64,000 bases of DNA from Arthrobacter sp. PvP023 (GCF_017832975.1 NZ_JAFIBI010000001.1:3348001-3412000), one strand, 5' to 3'; shown: positions 1 through 12,194, counted from the first letter of the stretch. The notes: a model not told the origin generated them from the sequence alone. Numbers and translations are program-made.

Positions 1-1085
1 AGGCCTTCGCCCCTGACTTCCGTCACGCCGTCGACTGCCGCGAGCTTCGAGCGGAGGTGCTCCCCCACCGTACGGACGTTGTCCAGGACGCGCTGGCTCT
101 CGATCGCGTGCAGTGTGGCCAGCGCGGCGGCCGTGGCCACCGGGTTTCCGCCGAAGGTGGTGCCGTGCTGGCCTGCGGTGAGGAGCGAGGAGGTTTCAGG
201 GCCGAAGGTGATCAACGCCCCGATTGGGAAACCGCCGCCCAAGCCCTTGGCGAGCGTCACTGCGTCCGGGACGATGCCGGCGTCTTCGCTGGCCAGCCAC
301 TTGCCGGTGCGGCCGATGCCGGTCTGGACCTCATCGAGGATCAGCAGCGCTCCTGCCTTCGTGGTCGCTTCGCGGGCGGCCTTCAGGTAGCCGGGGGGCA
401 GCGGCCGGACGCCGGCTTCACCCTGGATCGGCTCCAGGAAGACAGCCGCAGTCGTTTCATCGATTTCCCCGATCAGTGCGTCGATATCCCCGAACGGGAT
501 GTGGACGACACCGCCGGGCAGCGGTTCGAACGGCGCCCGGTAGGCGGCCTTGGCAGTCAACGCCAGGGCGCCCATGGTGCGGCCGTGGAAGGCACCCTCG
601 AGCGCGATGATCTTGGTCCGCCGTTTGATGATTCCACCTTCGCCGGCCGACGCCTCGGCCCCCGAGTTGCGGCGCGCCAACTTGAAAGCAGCCTCCACGG
701 CCTCGGTGCCGGAGTTCGCGAAGAACACTTTGGAGCCAGCCGGCGCCTTGGCCAGTTCGAGCAGCTTTTCGGCCAGCGCGATCTGCGTGGGGCTGGTGAA
801 GAAGTTGGACACGTGGCCCAGGGTGGCGAGCTGGCTGGAGATCACCGACGTCACGAACGGGTGCGCGTGGCCCATGGCGTTCACGGCAATGCCGCCGAGC
901 AGGTCGAGGTACTCCTTGCCGTCGGCATCCCAGACCAGGCACCCCGCGCCGCGGACCAGGACCCGCTGCGGCGTGCCGAAAACGCCCATGAGGGACGAGG
1001 AATAGCGCGCCAGCCACTCGGCTCCGGTTGTGTGGCCTTTGGTTTCGACCAGCTCAACCACCGGGGATTTTTCTATCTGGCTCAT
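1..1085 (-). CDS. argD: Acetylornithine aminotransferase, 3' end cut by window edge
   Basis: PLP-dependent transaminase that converts N-acetylglutamate 5-semialdehyde to N-acetylornithine in cytosolic arginine synthesis. The reverse complement from 1085 reads [17 protein letters not shown] and continues through class-III aminotransferase motifs; the PLP lysine lies in [14 protein letters not shown] (about 235-270). The first 361 codons are present; the rest lies beyond position 1. The ATG overlaps the argB stop as ATGA, which indicates translational coupling in the operon argC-argJ-argB-argD. The start at 1085 is favoured by this overlap. The family assignment is firm. Confidence 0.95.
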   Translation of the reverse strand, partial: MSQIEKSPVVELVETKGHTTGAEWLARYSSSLMGVFGTPQRVLVRGAGCLVWDADGKEYLDLLGGIAVNAMGHAHPFVTSVISSQLATLGHVSNFFTSPTQIALAEKLLELAKAPAGSKVFFANSGTEAVEAAFKLARRNSGAEASAGEGGIIKRRTKIIALEGAFHGRTMGALALTAKAAYRAPFEPLPGGVVHIPFGDIDALIGEIDETTAAVFLEPIQGEAGVRPLPPGYLKAAREATTKAGALLILDEVQTGIGRTGKWLASEDAGIVPDAVTLAKGLGGGFPIGALITFGPETSSLLTAGQHGTTFGGNPVATAAALATLHAIESQRVLDNVRTVGEHLRSKLAAVDGVTEVRGEG

Positions 1086-2014
1086 GCGTTCGTTTCCTCG
1101 TCCGGGACCACCTGCGTGCCGATTCCGGCGGTGGTGAATGTTTCCAGCAGCATGGAGTGCGGCAGGCGCCCGTCCACAATGTGTGCGCGCTCCACGCCGT
1201 CGTCAACGGCCTTCAGGCACGCGGCCATTTTGGGGATCATGCCCGATTCAAGCCTCGGCAGCATCTCCCGCAGTTCGGAGGCCGTGAGGGATGAAATCAG
1301 CGACGACTTGTCCGGCCAGTTCGCGTAGAGGCCCTCGACGTCGGTCAGGATGACCAGCTTGGAGGCCCCCAGCGCCGAAGCGACGGCGGCCGCCGCGGTG
1401 TCCGCGTTGACGTTGAGCACCTGCCCGGTGGTGGATCCGTCGTCGGCTATTTCCGGGGCAACAGTTGAGATTACCGGGATCCTGCCGGCCGCGAGGATGT
1501 CTACGATGCCCTCGGGGTTGACGCCCACGACTTCGCCCACGAGGCCCAGGTCCACTTCCTCGCCGTCCACGACGGTTCCGGTGCGGACGGCACGCAGCAG
1601 TCCGCCGTCTTCACCGGACATGCCGACGGCGTACGGGCCGTGGGAATTGATCAGGCCCACGAGTTCACGCCCCACTTGGCCGGTCAGCACCATGCGGACC
1701 ACGTCCATGGCCTCGGGGGTGGTGACGCGCAGCCCGCCCTTGAATTCGGACTCGATGCCGAGGCGGCTGAGCATGGCGTTGATCTGCGGTCCTCCGCCGT
1801 GCACCACCACAGGGTGGATACCTACGTGGTGCAGGAAGACGACGTCCTCGGCAAACGCCCGGCGGAGGTCATCGTTGACCATGGCGTTGCCGCCGTATTT
1901 GATCACCATGGTGGTACCCGCGAAGCGCTGGATCCACGGCAGGGCTTCAATCAGGGTGCCTGCCTTGTCCTGGGCATCACTCATGGAGGTGGTCTCGCGT
2001 GTCTGGGTGTTCAT
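1082..2014 (-). CDS. argB: Acetylglutamate kinase
   Basis: Phosphorylates N-acetylglutamate with ATP, the second step of arginine synthesis. The 310-aa protein has the amino-acid kinase N-terminal motif KYGGNAM (Lys39) and the glycine turn [11 protein letters not shown], and length is normal for the family. The start at 2014 is preceded by GGGGAG about 9 nt upstream; an internal Met11 (1984) is an alternative. It follows argJ by 32 nt and its stop overlaps the argD start. Actinobacterial ArgB is often feedback-inhibited by arginine; whether this one is cannot be told here. Confidence 0.97.
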   Translation of the reverse strand: MNTQTRETTSMSDAQDKAGTLIEALPWIQRFAGTTMVIKYGGNAMVNDDLRRAFAEDVVFLHHVGIHPVVVHGGGPQINAMLSRLGIESEFKGGLRVTTPEAMDVVRMVLTGQVGRELVGLINSHGPYAVGMSGEDGGLLRAVRTGTVVDGEEVDLGLVGEVVGVNPEGIVDILAAGRIPVISTVAPEIADDGSTTGQVLNVNADTAAAAVASALGASKLVILTDVEGLYANWPDKSSLISSLTASELREMLPRLESGMIPKMAACLKAVDDGVERAHIVDGRLPHSMLLETFTTAGIGTQVVPDEETNA

Positions 2015-2046
2015 GCTGCTGTCTCCCCGGAAGGTGGGTGCGCCAC

Positions 2047-4262
<2,216 letters not shown>

Positions 4263-4263
4263 C

Positions 4264-4320
4264 TATGCATAGAACCCGATATTTATGCATGCGCTGCCAC
4301 CTGCGCTCATTTATGCGCAT
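4264..4320. promoter_or_regulatory. Candidate ArgR operator (ARG boxes)
   Basis: Three AT-rich palindromic boxes in GC-rich DNA: TATGCAT at 4264-4270, TATGCAT at 4284-4290 (exactly 20 bp later, two helical turns), and TATGCGCAT at 4312-4320. Position just upstream of argC and the repeated palindrome fit an arginine repressor site. ArgR binding is inference. Confidence 0.6.
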
Positions 4321-4363
4321 GCCCGCCTTCGCGTTTTGAGCGTCAGCGTATGCTAGGAGAAGG

Positions 4364-4411
4364 GTGAACCTGACCGCGCGGTCCGAATGTCGGCTGCAGC
4401 GTTGCCCGTAA
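4364..4411 (+). CDS. Possible 15-aa upstream ORF before the desaturase
   Basis: GTG at 4364 follows AGGAGAAGG directly and opens a frame of 15 codons (VNLTARSECRLQRCP) ending TAA at 4409-4411, 21 nt before the desaturase ATG. A TATGCT hexamer lies at 4349-4354. The strong purine tract with a start at the right place suggests it may be translated as a leader peptide, but it is short and could be chance. Confidence 0.25.
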   Translation: MNLTARSECRLQRCP

Positions 4412-4432
4412 CAGTTACGAGGCCCCGAGTCC

Positions 4433-5521
4433 ATGACCCCCACCACTACTTCGGAGCGCCCGCAGTCGCGTGTCCGGCAACCCAACCAGGTTGTCCTGAG
4501 CTATTCCGAGCTCCTCAAAACCGTCAAGGCTGCAGGCCTGCTCGAACGGCGCGTCGGCTTCTACATCACGGTCTTCTCCGTCCTGGTGCTCCTGATGACA
4601 GCCGCCTGGTTCGGTTTCGCGCTCATCGGTGACAGCTGGTTCCAGCTCCTCATCGCCGCCGCCATCGGCATCCTTTGCACCCAGCTGAGCTTCCTGGCCC
4701 ACGAGGCCGGCCACCGCCAGATCTTCGCCTCCCGCCGTGCCAACGACTGGGCCGCCAGGCTGCTGGCCACGTCCGTCGCCGGCATGAGCTACTCCTGGTG
4801 GGAGCAGAAGCACGGCGCCCACCACAACCACCCGAACGTCATTACCAAGGACCCCGACATCGCGCCCGGGCCCATCGCTTTCCACACCGAAGCGGTTGCC
4901 GACCGGCAGGGACGGTTCGCCTTCCTTACCCGGAAGCAGGGCTGGTTCTTTTTCCCGCTGCTGTTCCTGGTGGGCCTCGGCCTGCAGATCGATTCGGTCA
5001 AGTTCGTCTTCCGCCGCGCGAAAGTCACGCACCGCTGGGTTGAACTCCCGATCCTCCTGGCCCGCCTGAGCCTGCTGCCGGTCCTCACGTTCACGTTCCT
5101 GCCGTGGGGCATGGCGCTGGCGTTCATCGGCGTCCAGCTCGCTGTCTTCGGTTTCTACATGGGCGCTTCCTTCGCCCCGAACCACAAGGGCATGCCGGTC
5201 CTGCCGGCCGACAGCCGCGTGGACTTCTTCAGCCGCCAGGTCCTGACCTCCCGGAACATCTCCGGCGGCCGCTTCATGGACATCCTGATGGGCGGGCTCA
5301 ATCGCCAGGCCGAACACCACCTCTTCCCGGACATGGCCCGCCCGCAGCTGGACAAGGCCGCGGTGATCGTCCGGGAGTTCTGCGCCAAGCACCAGGTTCC
5401 CTACACGGAGACCACGCTGCTGCAGTCCTACGGCATCATCGTCCGCTACCTCAACGAGGTGGGCCTCTCCGCCGGGCGCCACTTCGAATGCCCTATGGCC
5501 ACTGTTACCCGCCGCTACTAG
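4433..5521 (+). CDS. Membrane fatty-acid desaturase (acyl-CoA/acyl-lipid type)
   Basis: Di-iron membrane enzyme that introduces a double bond into fatty-acyl chains, most likely for membrane fluidity. The 362-aa protein shows all three histidine boxes: HEAGH (His90-His94), HGAHHNHPN (residues 127-135) and QAEHHLFP near the C-terminus. The form HEAGH...HHNHPN...QAEHH is that of the linoleoyl-CoA/DesA3-like class. Hydrophobic pairs lie around 45-85 and 170-245. It stands alone on the plus strand, divergent from argC, and is closed by a strong hairpin. The electron donor partner is not in the window. Regiospecificity cannot be read from sequence. Confidence 0.9.
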   Translation: MTPTTTSERPQSRVRQPNQVVLSYSELLKTVKAAGLLERRVGFYITVFSVLVLLMTAAWFGFALIGDSWFQLLIAAAIGILCTQLSFLAHEAGHRQIFASRRANDWAARLLATSVAGMSYSWWEQKHGAHHNHPNVITKDPDIAPGPIAFHTEAVADRQGRFAFLTRKQGWFFFPLLFLVGLGLQIDSVKFVFRRAKVTHRWVELPILLARLSLLPVLTFTFLPWGMALAFIGVQLAVFGFYMGASFAPNHKGMPVLPADSRVDFFSRQVLTSRNISGGRFMDILMGGLNRQAEHHLFPDMARPQLDKAAVIVREFCAKHQVPYTETTLLQSYGIIVRYLNEVGLSAGRHFECPMATVTRRY

Positions 5522-5547
5522 GCACACGCCCCCCGATTAACCCTTGA

Positions 5548-5583
5548 GACGAAGTGACGGCCGTTACCGGCCGTCACTTCGTC
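5548..5583 (+). terminator. Hairpin terminator after desaturase
   Basis: Perfect 16-bp stem (5548-5563 with 5568-5583) around the loop TTAC, 26 nt after the desaturase stop. The T-tract after it is weak (GTTGG), so termination strength is uncertain. Confidence 0.7.
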
Positions 5584-5653
5584 GTTGGCGGCGGTGTCCC
5601 TAGGATGGTTCCTGTATCCGGGCCTGGAAATCCCAGCCCAGGGAAGGAGACAC

Positions 5654-6619
5654 ATGATGCACGCAATTGTTGCCCGCCAGGCAGGCGGCCCTGAGGTGCT
5701 ACAGCTTCGCGAAGTGGAGCGTCCGGTACCTGGTCCACGGCAACTGCTGGTGAAGGTCTCCGCCACCGGGGTGAACTTCATCGACACCTACAAGCGCAGC
5801 GGCGCCTACAAAGTGGCGTATCCCTTTACCCCGGGTTCCGAGGCTGCCGGCACCGTCGAGGAAATCGGCGACAACGTCACGGCGTTCTCCCCGGGCGACC
5901 GCGTAGCCACAGCAGAAGGCACCAACTGCTACGCAGGCTACATCCTGGTGGACGAGGATAAGGCGCTCCCGGTCCCCCGCGGCGTGGACGATTTCACGGC
6001 AGCGGCCCTTCCCCTGCAGGGGATCACCGCGCACTATCTGATCAATTCCTCTTTCCGGGTTGAGCCCGGCCACACCATCCTGCTTCACGCCGGTGCCGGC
6101 GGGGTGGGCCTGCTGGCGATCCAGCTGCTCAAGGCCAAGGGCGCCCGCGTCATCACCACCGTCTCCACCGACGACAAAGCGAAGCTGGCCCGCGAGGCCG
6201 GCGCCGACCATGTCATTCCCTATGACGGCTTCTCTGCCAAAGTCCGGGAGCTGACCGACGGAACCGGCGCGGATGCGGTCTACGACGGCGTCGGCAAGGA
6301 CACCTTCGACGGTTCCCTAGCCGCCCTGCGGGTCCGCGGCACGCTGGTTCTCTTCGGCGCCGCATCCGGACCGGTTCCGCCCTTCGATCCGCAGCGCCTC
6401 AATGCCGGCGGCTCCCTGTACCTGACCAGGCCGACCATAAACCACTTCCTCCGCAACGCCCAGGAACGCCGCTGGCGCTCCGATGAAATTTTCGCGGCGG
6501 CCGCAGAAGGGAACCTCAAGGTCCGGATCGGCGGCCGCTACGACCTGGCCCATGCAGCACAGGCGCACGACGACCTTGAACAGCGCCGCACCACCGGCAA
6601 AATCATTCTGGTCCCCTGA
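5654..6619 (+). CDS. NADPH:quinone oxidoreductase, MDR superfamily
   Basis: Zinc-free medium-chain reductase that uses NADPH to reduce quinones or related enones in the cytosol. The 321-aa protein has an N-terminal GroES-like domain and a Rossmann domain with HAGAGGVGLLAIQLLKAKG. The frame is open from 5585, but AAGGAG at 5644-5649 points to the tandem ATGATG at 5654/5657, and the family normally starts as MHAIV. It lies between the desaturase terminator and the Pls-like gene, 116 nt before the latter. The physiological substrate is unknown. Confidence 0.85.
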   Translation: MMHAIVARQAGGPEVLQLREVERPVPGPRQLLVKVSATGVNFIDTYKRSGAYKVAYPFTPGSEAAGTVEEIGDNVTAFSPGDRVATAEGTNCYAGYILVDEDKALPVPRGVDDFTAAALPLQGITAHYLINSSFRVEPGHTILLHAGAGGVGLLAIQLLKAKGARVITTVSTDDKAKLAREAGADHVIPYDGFSAKVRELTDGTGADAVYDGVGKDTFDGSLAALRVRGTLVLFGAASGPVPPFDPQRLNAGGSLYLTRPTINHFLRNAQERRWRSDEIFAAAAEGNLKVRIGGRYDLAHAAQAHDDLEQRRTTGKIILVP

Positions 6620-6735
6620 ACCAGCGATCATGACCCCGCTGCAGGGTCCGGTAGCAGGGCCCCGCAAACGGGACGCAAACGCCAGGCGAACGCCGGGAGA
6701 ACTGCGACATCTTCTGTTCATCTTGTGCGGAAAGA

Positions 6736-9700
6736 ATGACCCCCGTGACTGAACAACCGCAAGCCTCCGGATCCGTGCCCGCGCCGGAGTCCGCGTCCGG
6801 CCTCCGGGAAGGACGCACTGCACTTCCCGCCGTCCGGAACGTGCATCCGCCGCAGCTGCCGGGCGCCGCCGCGGCACCCCCGGAGCGGACGCTGATCGAC
6901 ATCCTCGAGGACACGGCCCGGAAGTATCCCGAAGCCTCGGCCCTGGACGACGGCCACCGGCGCCTGAGCTATGCGCAGCTAATGGCGGACGTCCGCGCCA
7001 CGGCAAGGGAGCTGCATCTGGCTGGCCTTGGCGCCGGGGACAAGATCGGCGTACGCATACCCTCCGGCACCAACCGGCTCTATGTCTCGATCCTGGCCAT
7101 CCTGCTGATCGGGGCAGCGTACGTTCCGGTCGATGCTGATGACCCCGACGAACGCGCCAAGCTGGTGTTCAGTGAAGCCCGCGTCAGGGCAATCCTCAGA
7201 GGTAACGGCGAGATCGTCACGGACAGCAAGCGTCCCCGGCCATTCCCTGACCCGCGGAAGCCGCAGCCCGACGACGACTCCTGGGTCATCTTCACCTCCG
7301 GCTCCACGGGCACGCCCAAGGGTGTCGCCGTCCAGCACCGCTCCTCGGCAGCATTCGTTGATGCCGAAGCCCGGCTCTTTCTCCAGGACGAACCCGTCGG
7401 TCCCCAGGACCGGGTGCTCGCCGGACTCTCGGTGGCCTTCGACGCTTCCTGCGAGGAGATGTGGCTGGCCTGGCGCTACGGGGCCTGCCTCGTTCCGGCC
7501 CCGCGGTCGCTGGTCAGGACCGGCATGGACCTGGGCCCGTGGCTAATCAGCCACGGGATAACAGTGGTGTCCACGGTGCCCACCCTCGCGGCACTGTGGC
7601 CTGCCGAATCGCTGGAAAATGTCAGGCTGCTGATATTCGGCGGTGAGGCGTGCCCCCCTGAACTCGCGGAGCGCCTCGCCGTCGACGGCCGGGAAGTGTG
7701 GAACACCTACGGCCCCACGGAAGCCACCGTGGTGGCCTGCGCGGCGCAGCTCGGCGTGCCCGGGCCCCTTCGGATCGGCCTGCCGCTGGACGGCTGGGAC
7801 CTCGCCGTGGTCGACGCCAACGGCGTTCCGGTGGAAGAAGGGCAGGTGGGCGAGCTGATCATTGGCGGCGTCGGGCTGGCCCGGTACCTCGACCCCGCCA
7901 AGGACGCCGAAAAGTATGCCCCCATGCCGTCACTCGGCTGGCCCCGGGCCTACCGTTCCGGAGACCTGGTCCGCTACGAGGCGGCCGGCCTCATCTTCAT
8001 GGGCCGCGCCGACGAACAGGTGAAGCTCGGTGGCCGGCGGATCGAACTCGGAGAGATCGACGCCGCGCTCCAGGCACTGCCGCATGTCGCCGGAGCGGCG
8101 GCCGCGGTCCGCACGACGGCGGCGGGGAACCAGATCCTCGTCGGTTACCTTGCCGCTGCGGGCACTGCGGAACTCGATCTCGTCGCGGCCCGGGAACTCC
8201 TGGGAGCCAGCCTCCCTGCGCCGCTCGTCCCCCTCCTGACCGTGGTGGAATCATTGCCCACCAAAACCAGCGGAAAAGTGGACCGCCATTCCCTGCCCTG
8301 GCCGCTCGCCGGCGCGGGGGCGGAAGATGCGGACAATGCCCCGCTGAACCTGCCGGACGATGCACGCTGGATCGTGGAGCAGTGGGGCAGCGTGCTGGGG
8401 ACACCGGCGTCAAGCCTTGATGCCGACTTCTTTGCCCATGGCGGCGGATCACTGGCAGCCGCGCAGCTCGTGTCCGCGCTGCGTGTCCGCTATCCCACCA
8501 TCACGGTGGCCGACATCTACGCCACCCCGCGGGTGGGCGCGCTCATCGACGCTGCCCGGCAATCCCTGCCCGAGGGGGAGGCCGGACCGGCGCCGGAGCG
8601 TGAAGTCCGTCCCACAGCCCTGAAATCGCAGGTCTTCCAGACGCTGATGGGGGTCCCCCTGCACATCCTGGTGGGGATGCGCTGGCTGACCTATGTGATG
8701 GCAGCCAACAACCTGTTGGCCGCCCTTGCCGGCTTCACGGCTGCTCCCGTTGTTTCCTGGTGGTGGGTGGCTGCTTCATGGCTGGTGTTCGTGAGCCCGG
8801 CCGGCCGGATGGCCCTCTCTGTCCTGGCCGCCAGGACCCTGCTCCGGCGGGTTGTCCCCGGGACCTACCCGAGGTCCGGAAAGGTGCACCTGCGGCTGTG
8901 GCTGGCGGAACAGATCCAAGACTTGTCGGGCGCCATCAGCCTGGCAAGTGCCCCCTGGGTTCCGTACTATGCGAAAGCGCTCGGCGCGAAGATCGGCAAC
9001 GACGTCCAGCTGCATTCGCTGCCGCCTGTCACCGGAATGCTGTCGCTGGGGCGCGGCTGCAACATCGAACCGGAAGTGGATCTCTCGGGCTGGTGGATCG
9101 ACGGCGACACCGTCCACATCGGCCGGGTGCACGTTGGTGCCGGCGCCACAGTGGGGGCACGCAGCACGCTCATGCCCGGGACAAGTATCGGAGCCGGCGC
9201 CCAGGTGGAACCGGGATCGGCGGTCCTGGGAAAAGTCAAGGCCGGGCAGCTCGTAGCGGGCTCGCCCGCCGAGCGGATCGGCAAGGCCAAACAGGCGTGG
9301 CCGGACATGCCGCCGCCGGCGCACCCGCTGATCGGACGGCTCTGGTTCGCGGCATTTGCCGCAGCCTCCGCGGTGCTGGCCACCATCCCCTACCTGTCCG
9401 CTACCGCCGGGGCGCTGGTGGTCTTCCTGTTCATCAGCGGCAGCGAATCACTTTCGGCAGCCCTCCCCCAGGTACTGACCTCACTGCCGCTCGCGGCGCT
9501 GACGTGGTTCATCACCAACCTCCTGCTGATCCTTGCGACCACCCGGCTGCTGGGCGTCGGACTCAAGGAAGGCTACTTCAGGGTGCGGAGCCGGATCGGC
9601 TGGCAGGTCTGGGCGACAGAACGGGTGCTGGACCTGGCCCGGGACGTCCTGTTTCCGATCTACGCCAGCCTGTTCACCCCTGTCTGGCTGCGCCTCCTGG

Positions 9701-10749
9701 GGGCCAAGGTTGGCAAAAACGTGGAGGCCTCCACCGTCCTCCTTCTCCCCAAGATGACAACCGTCGGCGAAGGCGCGTTCCTCGCGGACGACACCATGGT
9801 GGCCTCCTATGAACTCGGTGGCGGGTGGATGCGGATTGCCCCCGCAAAAATCGGCAAACGCTCATTCCTGGGCAACTCCGGAATGACAGGGGCCGGGCGG
9901 AGCGTGCCCAAGAATTCCTTGGTGGCCGTCCTCTCCGCCACCCCGGCCAAGGCGAAAGCCGGCACGTCCTGGCTGGGCAGCCCGCCGGTCCGGCTGCGGC
10001 GTACAGCAATTGCCACGGACAACACCCTGACCTTCCAGCCGCCCCGGCGGCTGAAACTGGCCCGCGCCCTCTGGGAACTCTGCCGGTTCATTCCGGTGGT
10101 TCTCACAGTGGGGCTGGCAGCCGGTATCATGCTAGCTTTCGACCGGCTCGCCTCGCTATGGGGCTACGGTTTCGCGGCCCTCCTCGGAGGCATCGTGGTT
10201 TTGGTGGCAGGAGCCGTGGCCGCGGCCAGCGCCGTTGCGGCCAAATGGCTGCTGGTGGGCAAAATCAGGCCGGGCGAACATGCGTTGTGGAGCTCCTTCA
10301 TCTGGCGGAACGAGGTAGTGGATACCTTCATCGAAATGGTGAGTGCGCCCTGGTTCGCCCGTTCGGCTTCGGGCACTCCGGCGCTTGTGTGGTGGCTGCG
10401 CGGGCTGGGTGCGAAAATCGGCCGCGGCACATGGTGCGAAAGCTATTGGCTGCCCGAAGCGGACCTTGTCACGCTGGGCGAGAGCTCAACGGTCAACCGG
10501 GGCTGCGTGGTCCAGACCCACCTGTTCCACGACCGGATCATGAGCATCGACACTGTTACCCTCGAAGACGGAGCCACGATGGGACCACACGGTGTCATCC
10601 TTCCGCGGGCACGCATCGCGAGGGGCGGTACCGTTGGGCCGGCATCCTTGGTCATGCGCGGGGAGACTGTTCCCGCCGCGACCTACTGGATGGGCAACCC
10701 GGTCAGCCCCTGGGCAGGTCCGGCCGTACCGGCTCCGCGGCTTAAGTAG
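6736..10749 (+). CDS. Pls/PosA-type single-module NRPS, putative poly-amino-acid synthetase
   Basis: Large (1337 aa) membrane NRPS-like protein. Order of parts: adenylation domain about 50-515 (IFTSGSTGTPKG; YGPTE; final lysine of LPTKTSGK), carrier domain with Ser about 572 (FFAHGGGSLAAAQ), then three units, each a pair of membrane helices followed by a left-handed beta-helix hexapeptide domain: TM 635-698 and beta-helix 748-851; TM 861-935 and 985-1088; TM 1108-1175 and 1215-1335. There is no condensation or thioesterase domain. This is the layout and size of epsilon-poly-L-lysine synthetase (Pls) and delta-poly-ornithine synthetase (PosA). Aligning by eye to GrsA gives a pocket code D-A-E-S-I-G-T-V-V-K; the acidic residue could suit a basic substrate (inference). 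GGAAAG at 6729 is 1 nt from ATG 6736 but 10 nt from GTG 6745, so translation may start at 6745. Confidence 0.88.
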   Translation: MTPVTEQPQASGSVPAPESASGLREGRTALPAVRNVHPPQLPGAAAAPPERTLIDILEDTARKYPEASALDDGHRRLSYAQLMADVRATARELHLAGLGAGDKIGVRIPSGTNRLYVSILAILLIGAAYVPVDADDPDERAKLVFSEARVRAILRGNGEIVTDSKRPRPFPDPRKPQPDDDSWVIFTSGSTGTPKGVAVQHRSSAAFVDAEARLFLQDEPVGPQDRVLAGLSVAFDASCEEMWLAWRYGACLVPAPRSLVRTGMDLGPWLISHGITVVSTVPTLAALWPAESLENVRLLIFGGEACPPELAERLAVDGREVWNTYGPTEATVVACAAQLGVPGPLRIGLPLDGWDLAVVDANGVPVEEGQVGELIIGGVGLARYLDPAKDAEKYAPMPSLGWPRAYRSGDLVRYEAAGLIFMGRADEQVKLGGRRIELGEIDAALQALPHVAGAAAAVRTTAAGNQILVGYLAAAGTAELDLVAARELLGASLPAPLVPLLTVVESLPTKTSGKVDRHSLPWPLAGAGAEDADNAPLNLPDDARWIVEQWGSVLGTPASSLDADFFAHGGGSLAAAQLVSALRVRYPTITVADIYATPRVGALIDAARQSLPEGEAGPAPEREVRPTALKSQVFQTLMGVPLHILVGMRWLTYVMAANNLLAALAGFTAAPVVSWWWVAASWLVFVSPAGRMALSVLAARTLLRRVVPGTYPRSGKVHLRLWLAEQIQDLSGAISLASAPWVPYYAKALGAKIGNDVQLHSLPPVTGMLSLGRGCNIEPEVDLSGWWIDGDTVHIGRVHVGAGATVGARSTLMPGTSIGAGAQVEPGSAVLGKVKAGQLVAGSPAERIGKAKQAWPDMPPPAHPLIGRLWFAAFAAASAVLATIPYLSATAGALVVFLFISGSESLSAALPQVLTSLPLAALTWFITNLLLILATTRLLGVGLKEGYFRVRSRIGWQVWATERVLDLARDVLFPIYASLFTPVWLRLLGAKVGKNVEASTVLLLPKMTTVGEGAFLADDTMVASYELGGGWMRIAPAKIGKRSFLGNSGMTGAGRSVPKNSLVAVLSATPAKAKAGTSWLGSPPVRLRRTAIATDNTLTFQPPRRLKLARALWELCRFIPVVLTVGLAAGIMLAFDRLASLWGYGFAALLGGIVVLVAGAVAAASAVAAKWLLVGKIRPGEHALWSSFIWRNEVVDTFIEMVSAPWFARSASGTPALVWWLRGLGAKIGRGTWCESYWLPEADLVTLGESSTVNRGCVVQTHLFHDRIMSIDTVTLEDGATMGPHGVILPRARIARGGTVGPASLVMRGETVPAATYWMGNPVSPWAGPAVPAPRLK

Positions 10750-10801
10750 GTACCACACGGTCGGCTCCGACTCCCGCCATCCGCAATTCGAAGGCCAGTT
10801 T

Positions 10802-12169
10802 ATGAGTTTTGCAGCACCAGCCAGCCCCGGCGATACGCGCCGGCCGGGCGAACCGTCGGGCTCTCCGGATCCCTACGTCCCCGGGCACGGCACGAACGCC
10901 TACCGGGTCACGCGATACGAACTGGACCTGGACTACAAACTGGCCAGCAACAGGCTGAACGGCAGGGCCGTCCTGCACGCCGAGGCGGACCGGCCGGCGT
11001 CGGCCGTAGTCCTGGACCTCGCGGGACTGCGCGCGGTCAAAGTTTCCCTGAACGGCCGAAGGCTGCGGAGATTCAGCCAGCGGGCCGAACAGCTGGTGAT
11101 CGTTCCTGACGCGGCACTGCTGCCGGGAGACCGGTTCACGCTGGACATCAGGTATGAGGGGAATCCTTCCCCCCGCCGGGGCCTCTGGGGCGAGGTGGGC
11201 TGGGAGGAACTTACCGACGGCGTGCTGGTGGCGGGCCAGCCCAACGGTGCCGCCTCCTGGTTTCCCTGCAACGACCATCCGCAGCACAAGGCCAGCTACC
11301 GTATCGCCGTCACCACCGACGCCAACTACCGGGCGGTCTGCAACGGCCTGCTGATCTCCCGCAAGACCGGCTCCAGCCGTGAAACCTGGACATATGAGCA
11401 GGCCGAGCCGATGGCGACGTATCTCGCCACCGTCCAGATCGGCCGGTACGACGTTCTGACCCTTGATACCGCGTCGGTGCCCGGCAGCGTCCCCCAGCAC
11501 GTCGCAGCGCCTGCCTCCCTGGCCGACGCAGCACGCCGGGGCCTGGCCCGCCAGCCGGAAATGATGCGGACCTTCGTCAACAGCTTCGGCCCCTACCCTT
11601 TCCAGGAATACACCGTGGTGGTGGCAGAAGACGAACTCGAAATTCCGCTCGAGGCCCAGACGCTGTCCATCCTGGGCCCCAACTACCTGGATACGGGATG
11701 GGAGTCGCAGCGGCTGATTGCCCACGAACTGTCCCACCAGTGGTTCGGCAATTCCCTGACGGTTGCGGCCTGGAGCGACATCTGGCTCCACGAGGGATTC
11801 GCGTGCTACGCGGAGTGGATCTGGTCCGAGGCGGCCGGGGTCATGAGCGTTGCGGACCGCGCTGCGGCCGCCTGGCGGAAGCTCGACGGTGGCCGCCAGG
11901 ATCTCATGGTCGGTGACCCCGGGCCGGAGCTGATGTTCGACGACCGGGTGTACAAGCGCGGCGCCCTGGCGCTGCACGCGCTCCGGATCCGGTGCGGCGA
12001 CCTCGCCTTTTTTGCGCTGCTGCACGAGTGGGCGGCCAGCAACCGCCACGGATCAGTGTCCACTGCCGGGTTCATCCAGACAGCGGACCGCGTGGCCGGA
12101 ATCGATTCCGAAGCTTTGCTCCATCCCTGGCTGTTCGAAGAGGCACTGCCGGGCCTACCCGTGCGGTAG
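10802..12169 (+). CDS. M1-family zinc metallopeptidase, partner of the Pls-like gene
   Basis: Aminopeptidase-N-type protein of 455 aa. The zinc site HELSHQWFGNS (about residue 307) is followed by the third ligand in WLHEGF. The usual GxMEN substrate motif is replaced by PLEAQTLS, as in many actinobacterial M1 proteins, and the long C-terminal domains of full aminopeptidase N are absent. The ATG at 10802 has GAAGG 7 nt upstream; the frame stays open further upstream inside the previous gene and was not used. It starts 52 nt after the Pls-like stop on the same strand. Polymer-degrading peptidases accompany poly-lysine synthetases in Streptomyces, so it may trim or detoxify the polymer (inference). 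No signal peptide is evident. Confidence 0.88.
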   Translation: MSFAAPASPGDTRRPGEPSGSPDPYVPGHGTNAYRVTRYELDLDYKLASNRLNGRAVLHAEADRPASAVVLDLAGLRAVKVSLNGRRLRRFSQRAEQLVIVPDAALLPGDRFTLDIRYEGNPSPRRGLWGEVGWEELTDGVLVAGQPNGAASWFPCNDHPQHKASYRIAVTTDANYRAVCNGLLISRKTGSSRETWTYEQAEPMATYLATVQIGRYDVLTLDTASVPGSVPQHVAAPASLADAARRGLARQPEMMRTFVNSFGPYPFQEYTVVVAEDELEIPLEAQTLSILGPNYLDTGWESQRLIAHELSHQWFGNSLTVAAWSDIWLHEGFACYAEWIWSEAAGVMSVADRAAAAWRKLDGGRQDLMVGDPGPELMFDDRVYKRGALALHALRIRCGDLAFFALLHEWAASNRHGSVSTAGFIQTADRVAGIDSEALLHPWLFEEALPGLPVR

Positions 12170-12194
12170 CGGCCGGGCATGCGGCGGCCGGGCT

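Noticed and set aside
10770..10800. Bases before the M1 gene that would encode SRHPQFEG, like a Strep-tag
   Set aside because: It lies in the intergenic stretch upstream of the real ATG and has no cloning remnants around it; coincidence.
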